From positions 116,651-155,354 of the forward strand of contig JAIOIH010000050.1 in NCBI GenBank assembly GCA_019912395.1: a stretch of DNA of 38,704 bases. Reading direction: 5' to 3'. The translations under genes were made by a program, and so were the position numbers. The stretch's first letter is position 1; each line of letters opens with the position of its first letter. This document shows, piece after piece, positions 16,108-25,400 of the stretch. The DNA is from Flavobacteriales bacterium (GTDB taxonomy: Bacteria; Bacteroidota; Bacteroidia; Flavobacteriales_F; PHOS-HE28). The notes beneath the pieces are model-generated. The model was not told the origin of the DNA and did no database searches. It worked only from the letters and a program-made list of their open reading frames with translations.

Positions 16108-17286
16108 TCAGGCCGTATATCCGAACGTGCCGTTGGGCCCGGTGATGAGCACTTCCTTTTGGGGAGCAGCCTCCACCCTGCCGATCACCCGTGCTTCGAT
16201 GCCGAAGGAGGCGGCGATGGAAATGATCTCCCGGGCACGCTGTTCGGGCACATAGAATTCCAGCCGGTGGCCCATGTTGAAAACGGTGTACATCTCCTTC
16301 CAAGGCGTACCGCTCATGCGCTGGATGGCGGTGAAGAGCGGCGGCACGGCCAGCATGTTGTCCTTGATCACCCGCAGTCCTTCAATGAAGTGGAGCACCT
16401 TGGTCTGCGCTCCGCCGCTGCAATGCACCATGCCGTGGACCTCCTTCCGCATGGCGGCGAATACCTCGCGTACCACGGGAGCGTAGGTGCGCGTAGGCGA
16501 GAGCACGGCCTGCCCATGGTCCAGCGGGGTGCCTTCCAAGGGATCGGTCAGCAGGGCCTGTCCACTGTACACCAGGTCCATGGGCGTGGCGGGGTCGAAG
16601 GTTTCCGGGTAGGCCGTTGCCAAGACTTTGCTGAACACATCATGCCGGGCACTGGTGAGGCCGTTGCTGCCCATGCCGGCGTTGTAGCGGTCCTCATAAC
16701 TGGCCTGTCCGTAGCTGGCAAGCCCCACCACCACGTCGCCCGCCTGGATGCGCGCATTGTCCACCACCTGGTCGCGGCGCATGCGGCAGATCACCGTGCT
16801 GTCCACGATCACCGTGCGCACGAGGTCCCCCACATCGGCGGTCTCCCCGCCGGTGCTCCGGATGCCGATGCCCAGTTCGCGCATTTCCTCCAGGAATTCC
16901 TCCGTGCCCTGGATGATCGCCGCGATCACCTCACCGGGGACCAGCCGCTTGTTCCGGCCGATGGTGCTGCTGAGCAGCATGTTGTCCGTGGCACCCACGC
17001 ACAGCAGGTCGTCCAGGTTCATCACCACGGCATCCTGCGCGATGCCGCGCCATACACCGAGGTCGCCGGTCTCCTTCCAGTAGGCGTAGGCCAAGGCGCT
17101 CTTGGTGCCTGCACCGTCGGCGTGCATCACGATGCAATGCTCGGGGCTTCCGGCCAGCTCGTCCGGCACGATCTTGCAGAACGCACGCGGATACAGGCCC
17201 TTGTCCACCTTGGCGATGGCCTTGTGTACGTCCTCCTTGGCGCTGCTCACGCCGCGCCGTTCGTACCGGGAGGTCTCTTCTTCCAT
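16108..17286 (-). CDS. purM: AIR synthase (PurM-type cyclo-ligase)
   Basis: About 392 aa from the ATG at 17286 (MEEETSRYERRGVSSAKEDV). The frame can be read from 17307, but those seven codons lie inside the terminator of the upstream gene, so the inner start is preferred. Diagnostic PurM/PurL-superfamily segments are CIVMHADGAGTKSALAYAYW, RGIAQDAVVMNLDDLLCVGA, IRSTGGETADVGDLVRTVIV and GLASYGQASYEDRYNAGMG. It catalyses the ATP-dependent closure of formylglycinamidine ribonucleotide to aminoimidazole ribonucleotide in purine synthesis. The long form with HCSGGAQTKVLHFIEGLRV matches what I know of Bacteroidota PurM. prfA follows. Confidence 0.9.
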   Translation of the reverse strand: MEEETSRYERRGVSSAKEDVHKAIAKVDKGLYPRAFCKIVPDELAGSPEHCIVMHADGAGTKSALAYAYWKETGDLGVWRGIAQDAVVMNLDDLLCVGATDNMLLSSTIGRNKRLVPGEVIAAIIQGTEEFLEEMRELGIGIRSTGGETADVGDLVRTVIVDSTVICRMRRDQVVDNARIQAGDVVVGLASYGQASYEDRYNAGMGSNGLTSARHDVFSKVLATAYPETFDPATPMDLVYSGQALLTDPLEGTPLDHGQAVLSPTRTYAPVVREVFAAMRKEVHGMVHCSGGAQTKVLHFIEGLRVIKDNMLAVPPLFTAIQRMSGTPWKEMYTVFNMGHRLEFYVPEQRAREIISIAASFGIEARVIGRVEAAPQKEVLITGPNGTFGYTA

Positions 17287-17295
17287 GTGCAGGAT

Positions 17296-17328
17296 GTAAA
17301 AAGGCATCCCGTGCGTACGGGATGCCTT
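17296..17328 (-). terminator. Strong intrinsic terminator of the PorE-like gene
   Basis: AAGGCATCCCGT (17301-17312) and ACGGGATGCCTT (17317-17328) pair perfectly over 12 bp around GCGT; on the minus strand the stem runs into TTTTTAC. It lies just past the stop of the PorE-like gene at 17347 and just ahead of purM, separating the two transcripts. Confidence 0.9.
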
Positions 17329-17346
17329 CTTGATCGGGTGGCGCTG

Positions 17347-19356
17347 CTAATTGGATTCAGGCTGGCCCTGCTCGTTGGCCTTGGGTACGTAGTCGAAGCT
17401 CTTCACGGTGAATTCCACGCGGCGGTTCTTCTGGTGGGCGGCCTCCTTCTCCTCATTGGTGGCCATCTTGGCGATCTCCGCATCCGTGATGCGCAGGCGG
17501 GATTCACCGTATCCCTTGGCCACCATGCGTGCCGGGTCGATGCCTCTGCTGATGAGGTAGTTCACGCAGCTCTGGGCCCTGTTCTGGGAAAGGGTCATGT
17601 TGCTCTTGTCCGATCCGCGGCTATCGGTATGCGCTGCCAGCTCGATCACGATCGTCGGGTTGTCCACCAAGGTCTGATAGAGCGTCTGCAAGGAGTCCTT
17701 GCCCTCCGGACGCAGCGCTGCACTGCCCAGGTCGAAGAGCACTTCGGGCAGGGCGATGGCCTTGTCCGGCGCCACGGGCTGAAGCAGGTATTCCTTCACG
17801 AAGGTGGTGCTCTCGGTAAGTCCTACGGTGGTGATCTGGTCGTTCACCACCAGGTACTGGTTCTTGCTCGCGCGCACCGTATAGCTGGTGTTCTCCTTGA
17901 TGTAGCGGTCCTTGCCGTCCTCCTCAAAGCTGAAGCCGCCGTTGGCATCGGCCAGGGTGCTGAAGTTGGACCCATCGGTGCCCACCACTTCCACCTTGGC
18001 ATCGGGCAATGGTTCCCCGGTCACCTTGTCCTTTACCACCCCTTGCAGCGCGAACACCATGTCGGGGACATAGAAGCGCCAGATGTCATCCTCTCCCTTG
18101 CCGCCGGGGCGGTTGCTGGTGAAGAATCCCCGCTCCTCATCCCCGTCGAACACGATGCTGAAATCATCACCGGCGCTGTTGATGGGGTACTTCATGTTCT
18201 CCACGTGGCTCCATGTGCCCTCACCGGTCTTTTCGGCGCGGTAAATGTCCATGCTCCCCATGCCGGAAATACCATTGCTGGAGAAATAGAGGTCGCCGTT
18301 GTTCCGCAGGAAGGGGAACATCTCGTCCTTGGGCGTATTGATCTCGTTGCCCAGGTTGCTGACGGGCCCCGTGGGCATTCCGTTGTTGTCCAGCTTCACC
18401 TTCCAGAGGTCCTTGCCACCTTGGCCACCGGCCATGTTGCTGCTGAAGATCAGCATGTCATCTTCCTTGGACAAGGTGGGATGCCCGATGGTGACCGTGG
18501 CACTATCACCCTTGGCTTGCTGCGGCTTCAGCGGGAGCATCACCGGCTCGCTGTAGTTGGCACCTACGGTCTTGCTCATCCATATATCACAGCCGAACGC
18601 CTTTTTCTTCTCGTGCGGGCAACGGGTAAAGTACATGATGTTGCGCTTCGAGTTGAAGGTGGCACTGCCCTCGTGCGCGGGAGTATTGATCACCGGTGGC
18701 AGGCGTACCGGCTCGCTCCACTTGCCGAGCTTGTCCCGGCTGCTGGAAAACAGGTCGGTAAAGCTCTCCCCCACAATGCCATCGGTTTCGGTGCCCGTGG
18801 CAGCGGACCTGCTGCTGGCAAAGACCACATCGCTGTTGCTCTTGTCGGAAAAAGCGGCGCTGAAATCATATTGCTGGCTGTTCAGGAGCACCTCGGGGTC
18901 CACCTTGTAGCGGGACGGGGCGTCCTTCCAGGCCTGGGCCTGCTGGCAGGAGGCCAGACTGGCATCGGCACGCATGTCGCCGGGGTTCTTCTCCTTGTAC
19001 TTGTTGTACGCGGCAATGGCCTCGGCATATTTACCCTGCTCCTTGAGCGCTTCACCTATGTAGTAGTAGGTGATGGGGTCGGGGTACTGGGCCTTGTTGG
19101 CCTTTTCATACCACACCTCGGCGTTCTCCGCATCGCCAAGAGCGCGATAGGCCTGGGCCACCTTGAAAATGAGGAGTGCCTTGTCACTGGCCTTCTTCTC
19201 GGTGGTGTAGGCTTTCTTGTAAAGCTCGATGGCATTGTAGAAAAAGCCCTTGTTGAAGGCATCGTCCGCCTCCTCAGCCTGCTTTCCCTGCGCGATCGCA
19301 CCGGCTGCACAGATCAAAAGGAATGTGAAGCAGGTTAGGAACTTCTTCATGCTCAT
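17347..19356 (-). CDS. TPR/PD40/CRD/OmpA envelope protein, PorE-like
   Basis: About 669 aa from the ATG at 19356 (MSMKKFLTCFTFLL; a second Met at 19350 is equally possible). After a signal peptide ending near GAIAQ, TPR-like repeats occupy about 25-150 (AIELYKKAYTTEKKASDKAL). A PD40/WD40-like propeller follows (NIMYFTRCPHEKKKAFGCDI, PTLSKEDDMLIFSSNMAGGQ, DLYFSSNGISGMGSMDIYRA), then a carboxypeptidase-regulatory-like domain (VVKDKVTGEPLPDAKVEVVG) and an OmpA C-terminal peptidoglycan-binding domain (AAHTDSRGSDKSNMTLSQNR, GYGESRLRITDAEI). This order matches PorE, a T9SS-associated protein of Porphyromonas, but Flavobacteriales have several paralogues, so orthology is not established. It probably links peptidoglycan to outer-membrane complexes. 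Confidence 0.82.
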   Translation of the reverse strand: MSMKKFLTCFTFLLICAAGAIAQGKQAEEADDAFNKGFFYNAIELYKKAYTTEKKASDKALLIFKVAQAYRALGDAENAEVWYEKANKAQYPDPITYYYIGEALKEQGKYAEAIAAYNKYKEKNPGDMRADASLASCQQAQAWKDAPSRYKVDPEVLLNSQQYDFSAAFSDKSNSDVVFASSRSAATGTETDGIVGESFTDLFSSSRDKLGKWSEPVRLPPVINTPAHEGSATFNSKRNIMYFTRCPHEKKKAFGCDIWMSKTVGANYSEPVMLPLKPQQAKGDSATVTIGHPTLSKEDDMLIFSSNMAGGQGGKDLWKVKLDNNGMPTGPVSNLGNEINTPKDEMFPFLRNNGDLYFSSNGISGMGSMDIYRAEKTGEGTWSHVENMKYPINSAGDDFSIVFDGDEERGFFTSNRPGGKGEDDIWRFYVPDMVFALQGVVKDKVTGEPLPDAKVEVVGTDGSNFSTLADANGGFSFEEDGKDRYIKENTSYTVRASKNQYLVVNDQITTVGLTESTTFVKEYLLQPVAPDKAIALPEVLFDLGSAALRPEGKDSLQTLYQTLVDNPTIVIELAAHTDSRGSDKSNMTLSQNRAQSCVNYLISRGIDPARMVAKGYGESRLRITDAEIAKMATNEEKEAAHQKNRRVEFTVKSFDYVPKANEQGQPESN

Positions 19357-19403
19357 CTTCAATTCGGTGTGTGGTATATCCCTCTGGAATACGCGGGGAC
19401 GGG

Positions 19404-19411
19404 CGAAAATA
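19404..19411 (-). promoter_or_regulatory. -7 box for the PorE-like gene
   Basis: TATTTTCG on the minus strand, one base from TAnnTTTG, about 50 bp ahead of the start at 19356. Confidence 0.45.
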
Positions 19412-19467
19412 AGCAAAGTCCCCAATGGTTGACGTTCGCAACGGATTTTTAGGTCCCGAGGCCGTGG

Positions 19468-21660
19468 TCACCGGGTGAACAACAGCTCCCTCATCTTCGG
19501 CAAGGGCCACAGTTCGTCATCCACCAGTAGTTCCAGCTTATTGCTGTGGTAGCGGATGCGGTCCAGGAAAGGCTTGACCGTATCGCAGTACGCGATCGCC
19601 TTCTCGCGCGCATCGGTAAGTACGTTGGCCTTTTTCCGGGCCTCCGTCATGGCAACGCTCAATGTGCGGAGCTTTTCCATGTGCTCACTGATGCCCAGGA
19701 TCAATTCGAGCTGCGTCCGCGCTGCCTTCTCCCCGGCCTCCGGCCCCAGCACATCCCGCAATCCCCTTACGTTCTGGATCAATCGGTTCTGGTAGTGTAC
19801 CGCCGTCGGCAACACATGGTTGGTGGCCATGTCCGCGCATACGCGCGATTCGATCTGCACCTTCAAGGTATAGCTGTGCAGTTCGATCTCGTGGCGTGCC
19901 TTCAGCTCCTTTTCGGTGAGCACCTCCATGTTCCGGAACAGCTCCTTGGCGCCTTTGCCGCTCCAGGCATCCAATGCCCGCGGGGTGTCCACGATGTTGG
20001 GCAACCCGCGCTTGGCGGCCTCGGCCTTCCATTCCTCGCCATAGCCATTGCCCTCGAAGCGCACCGCCTTGCTGCGCACGATCAGGTCGCGGATGGTGCG
20101 CAGGATGGCCTCGTCCTTTTTCACGCCCTTGGCGATCAGCGCGTCCGCGGCGACCTTGAAGGCCTTGAGCTGCGAGGCCACCACGGTGTTCAGCACGGTC
20201 ATGGCGGCGGCGCAGTTCGCGCTGGAGCCCACCGCCCGGAACTCGAACTTGTTCCCGGTGAAGGCGATCGGCGAGGTGCGGTTCCGGTCCGTGTTGTCCA
20301 GCATCACCTGGGGGATCCGCCCGATGTCCAGCTTCAGCTCGGTCTTGCTGGCCGGGCTCATGCTGGCCTTGATGCTTTTCTCCAGCTCGTTCAACAGGTC
20401 GGTGAGGTACTTCCCGATAAAGACGCTGATGATCGCTGGCGGGGCCTCGTTGGCACCCAGCCGGTGATCGTTGTTCGCCGAGGCGATGCTGGCGCGGAGC
20501 AGATCGCCATGGGCATGCACGGCGGCAATGGTGCTCACGAAAAAGGCGAGGAACTGGATGTTCTCCTTGGGGGTTTTGGCGGGTCGCAGCAGGTTCACCC
20601 CGGTATCTGTGGCGAGGCTCCAATTGTTGTGCTTGCCGCTGCCGTTCACCCCGGCGTAGGGCTTTTCGTGGAAGAGCACCCGCATGTCATGCTTGCGCGC
20701 CACCTTTTCCATCACGTCCATCAGCAGCATGTTGTGGTCCACGGCCAGGTTCATTTCCTCGTACACCGGAGCGCACTCGAACTGGTTGGGGGCCACCTCA
20801 TTGTGGCGCGTCTTCACGGGAATGCCGAGCTTGAGCGCTTCGGTCTCAAAGTCGCGCATGTACGCCTGGCTGCGCTCGGGGATGCTCCCGAAGTAATGGT
20901 CCTCCAGCTGCTGGCCGCGAGCGGGGCCGTGGCCGAAAAGGGCGCGTCCGGCCATCATGATGTCCGGGCGGGCGTAGTAGAAGGACTCGTCGATCAGGAA
21001 GTACTCCTGCTCCCACCCCAGGGTGGAGATGACCTTCTGCACGTTCTTGTCGAAATAGCGGCACACCGCCGTGGCGGCCTCGTCCAATGCGCGGATGGAG
21101 CGCAGCAGCGGGGTCTTGTAGTCCAGTGCCTCGCCGGTGTAGCTCACGAAGATGGTGGGGATGCACAGGGTCTGATGGATCAGGAAGGCGGGGCTGCCGG
21201 GGTCCCATGCCGTGTAGCCGCGTGCCTCGAAGGTGTTGCGGATGCCGCCGCTGGGGAAGCTGCTGGCATCGGGCTCCTGCTGCACGAGCATGCCCCCGTC
21301 GAAGCGCTCGATGCTGCGCCCATCGCCCAACGGCTCGAAGAAGGCATCGTGCTTTTCCGCACTGGAACCGTTCAGCGGCTGGAACCAGTGGGTGTAGTGG
21401 GTGGCCCCTTTGCTGGCAGCCCATTCCTTCATGCCGCTGGCCACTTGGTCGGCGAGCCGGCGATCGATCCGCTCTCCCCGGTCGATGGCCGAGCGGACCG
21501 CGCGGTAAGCGTCCTCGGTGAGGAACATGCGCATGGCCCCTTCATTGAAGACGTTGATGCCGTAATAGTCGCTGATGCGGCTGCTGGGGGCCTCCACGTG
21601 CTTGGGTTGACGGCCGAGCACATCGGAAAGTGCCTTGGTGCGCAAATTAGGGGTCGACAT
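19468..21660 (-). CDS. glnN: Glutamine synthetase type III
   Basis: 730 aa from the ATG at 21660 (MSTPNLRTKALSDVLGRQPK), the usual size of GSIII. The frame extends up to 21780 but without protein character and across the putative promoter. GSIII hallmarks are visible: an N-terminal FNEGAMRMFLTEDAY block, HYTHWFQPLNGSSAEKHDAF, the glutamate-site VKTRHNEVAPNQFECAP, the conserved NGSGKHNNWSLATDTG, and RTSPIAFTGNKFEFRAVGS. It makes glutamine from glutamate, ammonia and ATP, the central ammonium-assimilation step, and type III is the common form in Bacteroidota. It is single-gene; no nitrogen-regulator gene is adjacent. Confidence 0.96.
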   Translation of the reverse strand: MSTPNLRTKALSDVLGRQPKHVEAPSSRISDYYGINVFNEGAMRMFLTEDAYRAVRSAIDRGERIDRRLADQVASGMKEWAASKGATHYTHWFQPLNGSSAEKHDAFFEPLGDGRSIERFDGGMLVQQEPDASSFPSGGIRNTFEARGYTAWDPGSPAFLIHQTLCIPTIFVSYTGEALDYKTPLLRSIRALDEAATAVCRYFDKNVQKVISTLGWEQEYFLIDESFYYARPDIMMAGRALFGHGPARGQQLEDHYFGSIPERSQAYMRDFETEALKLGIPVKTRHNEVAPNQFECAPVYEEMNLAVDHNMLLMDVMEKVARKHDMRVLFHEKPYAGVNGSGKHNNWSLATDTGVNLLRPAKTPKENIQFLAFFVSTIAAVHAHGDLLRASIASANNDHRLGANEAPPAIISVFIGKYLTDLLNELEKSIKASMSPASKTELKLDIGRIPQVMLDNTDRNRTSPIAFTGNKFEFRAVGSSANCAAAMTVLNTVVASQLKAFKVAADALIAKGVKKDEAILRTIRDLIVRSKAVRFEGNGYGEEWKAEAAKRGLPNIVDTPRALDAWSGKGAKELFRNMEVLTEKELKARHEIELHSYTLKVQIESRVCADMATNHVLPTAVHYQNRLIQNVRGLRDVLGPEAGEKAARTQLELILGISEHMEKLRTLSVAMTEARKKANVLTDAREKAIAYCDTVKPFLDRIRYHSNKLELLVDDELWPLPKMRELLFTR

Positions 21661-21684
21661 GCGAGAAATGATGTTTTTCGGCGA

Positions 21685-21692
21685 CGAAGGTA
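21685..21692 (-). promoter_or_regulatory. -7 box for glnN
   Basis: TACCTTCG on the minus strand, one base from TAnnTTTG, giving a leader of about 18 bp to the ATG at 21660. Confidence 0.5.
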
Positions 21693-21754
21693 TGTTCAGG
21701 CATGGGGTGTGACCTGAAATAGTGCGCTTTATTTTACGAACAGCTGTTAATCGA

Positions 21755-21764
21755 GGGGGGGGGG
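21755..21764. repeat. Run of ten G
   Basis: Ten consecutive G on the plus strand, in the gap between glnN and the TatA/B-like gene, about 95 bp upstream of the glnN start. Homopolymers this long are prone to slippage and to sequencing error. Confidence 0.9.
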
Positions 21765-21879
21765 CTGGCCAGAACTTCAACCTGTCGGGATAATGTATGG
21801 GCTCGCCATTATTACCACCGCAGCCTCCGGGGGAGAGCCACTAAGGCATCAGCACCAAGCATATGCTATCCACGGCAGC

Positions 21880-22233
21880 CTACCCGGCCGCTTCTTCCCC
21901 CGCTTTCGGATCAGCCTTCACGGAAGGTGCCGTGTCCTTCTGCTCCGGGCTTGCCTCCGCAGTGGCCGGCCCTGTGGACTTTTGCGGCGCGGCATGTTCC
22001 GGCGGCTCCATGCGGAAGGTCCTGCGCTGTTCCTCAAATCCCTTCTTCACGTCGCTGGCCCCTTTTTCGATCTCGCGTTGAACCTCGGCACCGGCATCGC
22101 GGAATTGGCGCAGCGTGCGGCCCATGGTGCGGGCGACATCGGGAATTCCCTTGCTTCCGAAGAAGAGAAGGACAAAGAGGAGCACGACAAGCAGCTCGCC
22201 GCCGCTGACATCCAGAAAGAGGATCACGCCCAT
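21880..22233 (-). CDS. TatA/TatB-like twin-arginine translocase subunit
   Basis: About 117 aa from the ATG at 22233 (MGVILFLDVSGGELLVVLLF). The fold order is that of the TatA/B family: a short N-terminal segment, one membrane helix (about 11-26), the FGSKGIPDVARTMGRTLRQF hinge with an amphipathic helix, then a charged helix (EVQREIEKGASDVKKGFEEQ) and an acidic, Pro/Ala-rich tail. The family forms the Tat pore with TatC for export of folded proteins. TatA versus TatB cannot be settled by eye; the longer charged tail leans slightly to TatB. No tatC is nearby. The frame upstream of 22233 is longer but lacks membrane-protein character. Confidence 0.85.
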   Translation of the reverse strand: MGVILFLDVSGGELLVVLLFVLLFFGSKGIPDVARTMGRTLRQFRDAGAEVQREIEKGASDVKKGFEEQRRTFRMEPPEHAAPQKSTGPATAEASPEQKDTAPSVKADPKAGEEAAG

Positions 22234-22371
22234 GGAGGGGTAAAAGTAGGCAGCCAAGCGAATGATCTCCGCGACCGGGCCGGAGGTTCTTGTGTAGGAC
22301 CGATATGCGTGGACCGCTCCTGGGGCTCCCAAAGCCCGTCCGAGGGATCGGGCAATGCTGGAATTTCAAGG

Positions 22372-22400
22372 AGAAAGCCCCGCCGAAGCAGGGCTTTCAT
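22372..22400 (-). terminator. Terminator of secDF
   Basis: AAAGCCC (22374-22380) and GGGCTTT (22391-22397) pair, with further pairing across the loop, and on the minus strand TTTCTCCTT follows. It lies about 28 bp past the secDF stop. Confidence 0.75.
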
Positions 22401-22424
22401 AGCCTATCGGGAAAGTCACGCTGC

Positions 22425-25400
22425 CTAGCCCTTGATCTTGGCCTTGACAGGCACCTCGTCCTTGTGCAGGTCCACCACGATGGCACTGGCCACGAAGATC
22501 GATGAATAGGTACCCACGCCAATACCCACCAGCATGGCGAACACGAAGCCCTTGATGGAATCGGCACCGAAGAGGAAGATGATGAGCAATACGATCAACA
22601 CGGTCAACGAGGTGTTGATGGTACGGCCCAGGGTGGAGTTGATGCCCTTGTTGAACACCTGCCCCCACGGGTCCCGCCTGTGGTCCTGCAGGTATTCGCG
22701 TATCCGGTCGAACACCACCACCGTGTCGTTGATGGAGAAACCGATCACCGTAAGGATGGCCGCGATGAACTGCTCATCGATCTCCATACTGAAGGGCATC
22801 ACGGAATAGAAGAGGGAATAGATGCCCATGACAATGAGGGCATCATGCATCAGCGAAAGCACCGCACCCAGACCGAATTTCCAGTTCCGGAAACGCAGCA
22901 GGATATAGACGAAGATGAAGATCAGGGAAAGGCCGACCGCCCACACGGATTTGTTGCGGATGTCGTCACTGATCACCGGGTCCACCTTGCGGGACTCGAT
23001 CGGTGGGGCGCCGCCCAACTGGGCCAATGCACCGTTGAGCTTGCCCTCCACGATCTGGTCGGCACTGGTGGTGGCCTCATTGATCATGTAGTTGGTGGTG
23101 ATCTTCACCTGGTCGCTGCCACCATAGGTCTTCACGTTCACCGAGCTCTTGGTGTTGTCCTCCGTGGTGAATGCCCCCTCCAACGCTTCCCTTACGCTTT
23201 CCACGTTCACGGGCTTGTCAAATTTCACCACGTACTGGCGACCTCCGGAGAAGTCCACCCCGTAATTGAACCCGCGGGTGAACATGGACACGAGCCCCAC
23301 CAGGATGAGGACGCCGGACACGGCGTACATCACGAAGCGTTTCTTCATGAAGTCGATCTTCACATGGGCGAAGATGTCCTTGTTCCAATTGTGCCAGAAG
23401 CTGATCTTTTTGCCCTTCTCCAACCGGCGATCGATGATCAACCTGCTGATGAAGATAGCAGTAAAGAGCGAGGTAAGGATGCCGATGGCCAAGGTGGTGG
23501 CGAAGCCCTTCACGGGACCGCCTCCGAAGAAATAGAGGATGATGGCCATCACGAAGGAGGTGATGTTGGAGTCCAGGATCGCGGAGAGCGCATGCTTGTA
23601 ACCGAGGTCCACGGCCGTCTTCACGGCTTTGCCGTTACGGAGTTCCTCCCGGATACGTTCATTGATCAGCACGTTGGCGTCCACGGCCATACCCACCGTG
23701 AGGATGATACCGGCGATGCCGGGCAGGGTGAGCGAGGCTTGGATGGAGGCCAAGGTGCCGAGCAAAATGAAGATATTGGCCAGCAGTGCCACGTTGGCCA
23801 CCCAGCCGGAACCGTTGTAGTAGAGGACCATGAAGGCCATCACCATGATGATGGACAAGAGGAACGACCACATGCCGCGGCTGATGTTCTCCGCGCCCAG
23901 GGACGGACCCACCACGGTCTCATCGATGATGCGGGCAGGGGCGGGCAGGGCACCGGCCTTGAGCACGTTGGCCAGGTCGGTGGCATCCTCCAGTTGCTTG
24001 TTGCGGTCGTCGGCACCACCCATGGTAATGCTGCTGCGTCCGCCGGGTATCTCGCCCATCACATTGGGCGCGGAAACCACATAGCCGTCCAGGACGATGG
24101 CGATCTGCTTGCCCACGTTCTCGCCGGTCATGAGCTTCCATTTCTGGGCACCCTCCGCATTCATCTGCATGCTCACTTCCGCATCACCCTTCATGTCGAA
24201 GTCCTGGCGTGCGTCGGTGATATAGCTTCCGTCCAACTTGGGCTTTCCACCGCGAGGTCCGCGCAATGCGTGCAGGGCGAGGAAGTCACGCTCCCGGCCA
24301 TCCGCTGTTCCCATGCGCACGGGCTTGGCGCTCCAGGCCAGTTTCAATACCTGGCTCGGATCGGGGCTCTTGGGCGGTGACATGAGCAGGAGCTTGTTCA
24401 CGATCGCAGTATCGGATACTGCGGCATAGCCCACCACGTCGCCGCGCACCACCTGGTTGTTCATGATGTTCAACTGCAGGCGCCCTTGGTTGAGCAAGGG
24501 GCTCTTCGCGAGGCTTTCCTCGTCCGTGAGGGCAGTGTCGTTGCCCAAGCTGTCCGTGGTCAGGGCATCGGCCAGGCTGTCCTCGCTGAGGATATCCGTG
24601 CTGTCCGCTTTGGCAGTGACCGTGGTATCCGCTGCGATGGCTTCCTTTTCAGCCTTCTTGATGCTGTCCTGGCGCGCCAGGTCGGGATGCAACATGCCGC
24701 TCAACCGATCATTGGCCTCGGAGAGCTTCATGTACACGTCATTGTTGTCGAAGGTCTCCCAGAACTCGAGGTTCGCCGTGCTTTGCAGCACGTTGCGGAC
24801 GCGGTCCTTGTCCTTTACCCCGGGCAGTTCGATCTGGATGCGTCCGGAGAGGCTCTGCTTCTGGATGCTTGGTTGGGCAACGCCGAACTTGTCGATACGC
24901 GTACGGAGGATCTTCTCGGTATTGTTCAAGGCGATCTGGGCCTGCTCGCGCAGCGATGCGATCACTTGGTCATTGGTGCTCTCGCGCGGGAACATCGACG
25001 CATTGTCCTGCGTGCTGAAAATGGCGGCAAGGCTCCCGTTGGGCGCGGCCTTCCTGAACTGCTCATCGAAGAGGGTGATGAAATCCTCCGTGCTGCTGGA
25101 AAGTTGCCCGCGTGCGGCCTCCCACGCCGAGCGGAACGCCGGATCCTGGCTGTTGCCGCTGAGGTTGTCCACCAGATCGGGGATGTCCACCTCCAAGGTA
25201 ACGGCCATACCGCCCTTGAGGTCGAGGCCCAGGTTCATCTCCTTCTCCTTGCACTCCTTGTAGGTGTAACCCAGAACCGGATATACCACCTGATCGTCGT
25301 GCTCGCGGATATAGCGATTCTCGAATGCAAGCCTGATGGAATCGAAATCCAAGGCTTCGTTGCCGGGAACGGCAACCACGGAATCGGCATGGGCCGTGGC

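Noticed and set aside
17287-17307. Longer start for PurM at 17307
   Set aside because: Those codons lie within the terminator hairpin and T-run of the upstream gene; the ATG at 17286 gives the expected N-terminus.
16015-19338. Plus-strand open frame of more than 1100 codons, antisense to purM and the PorE-like gene
   Set aside because: The minus strand has complete, motif-bearing proteins and terminators here. The plus-strand product is His/Val/Gly/Ala-rich with no family features, as expected from antisense reading of GC-rich codons.
19546-21717. 723-codon plus-strand frame over glutamine synthetase
   Set aside because: Antisense shadow of glnN, which carries all GSIII motifs on the minus strand.
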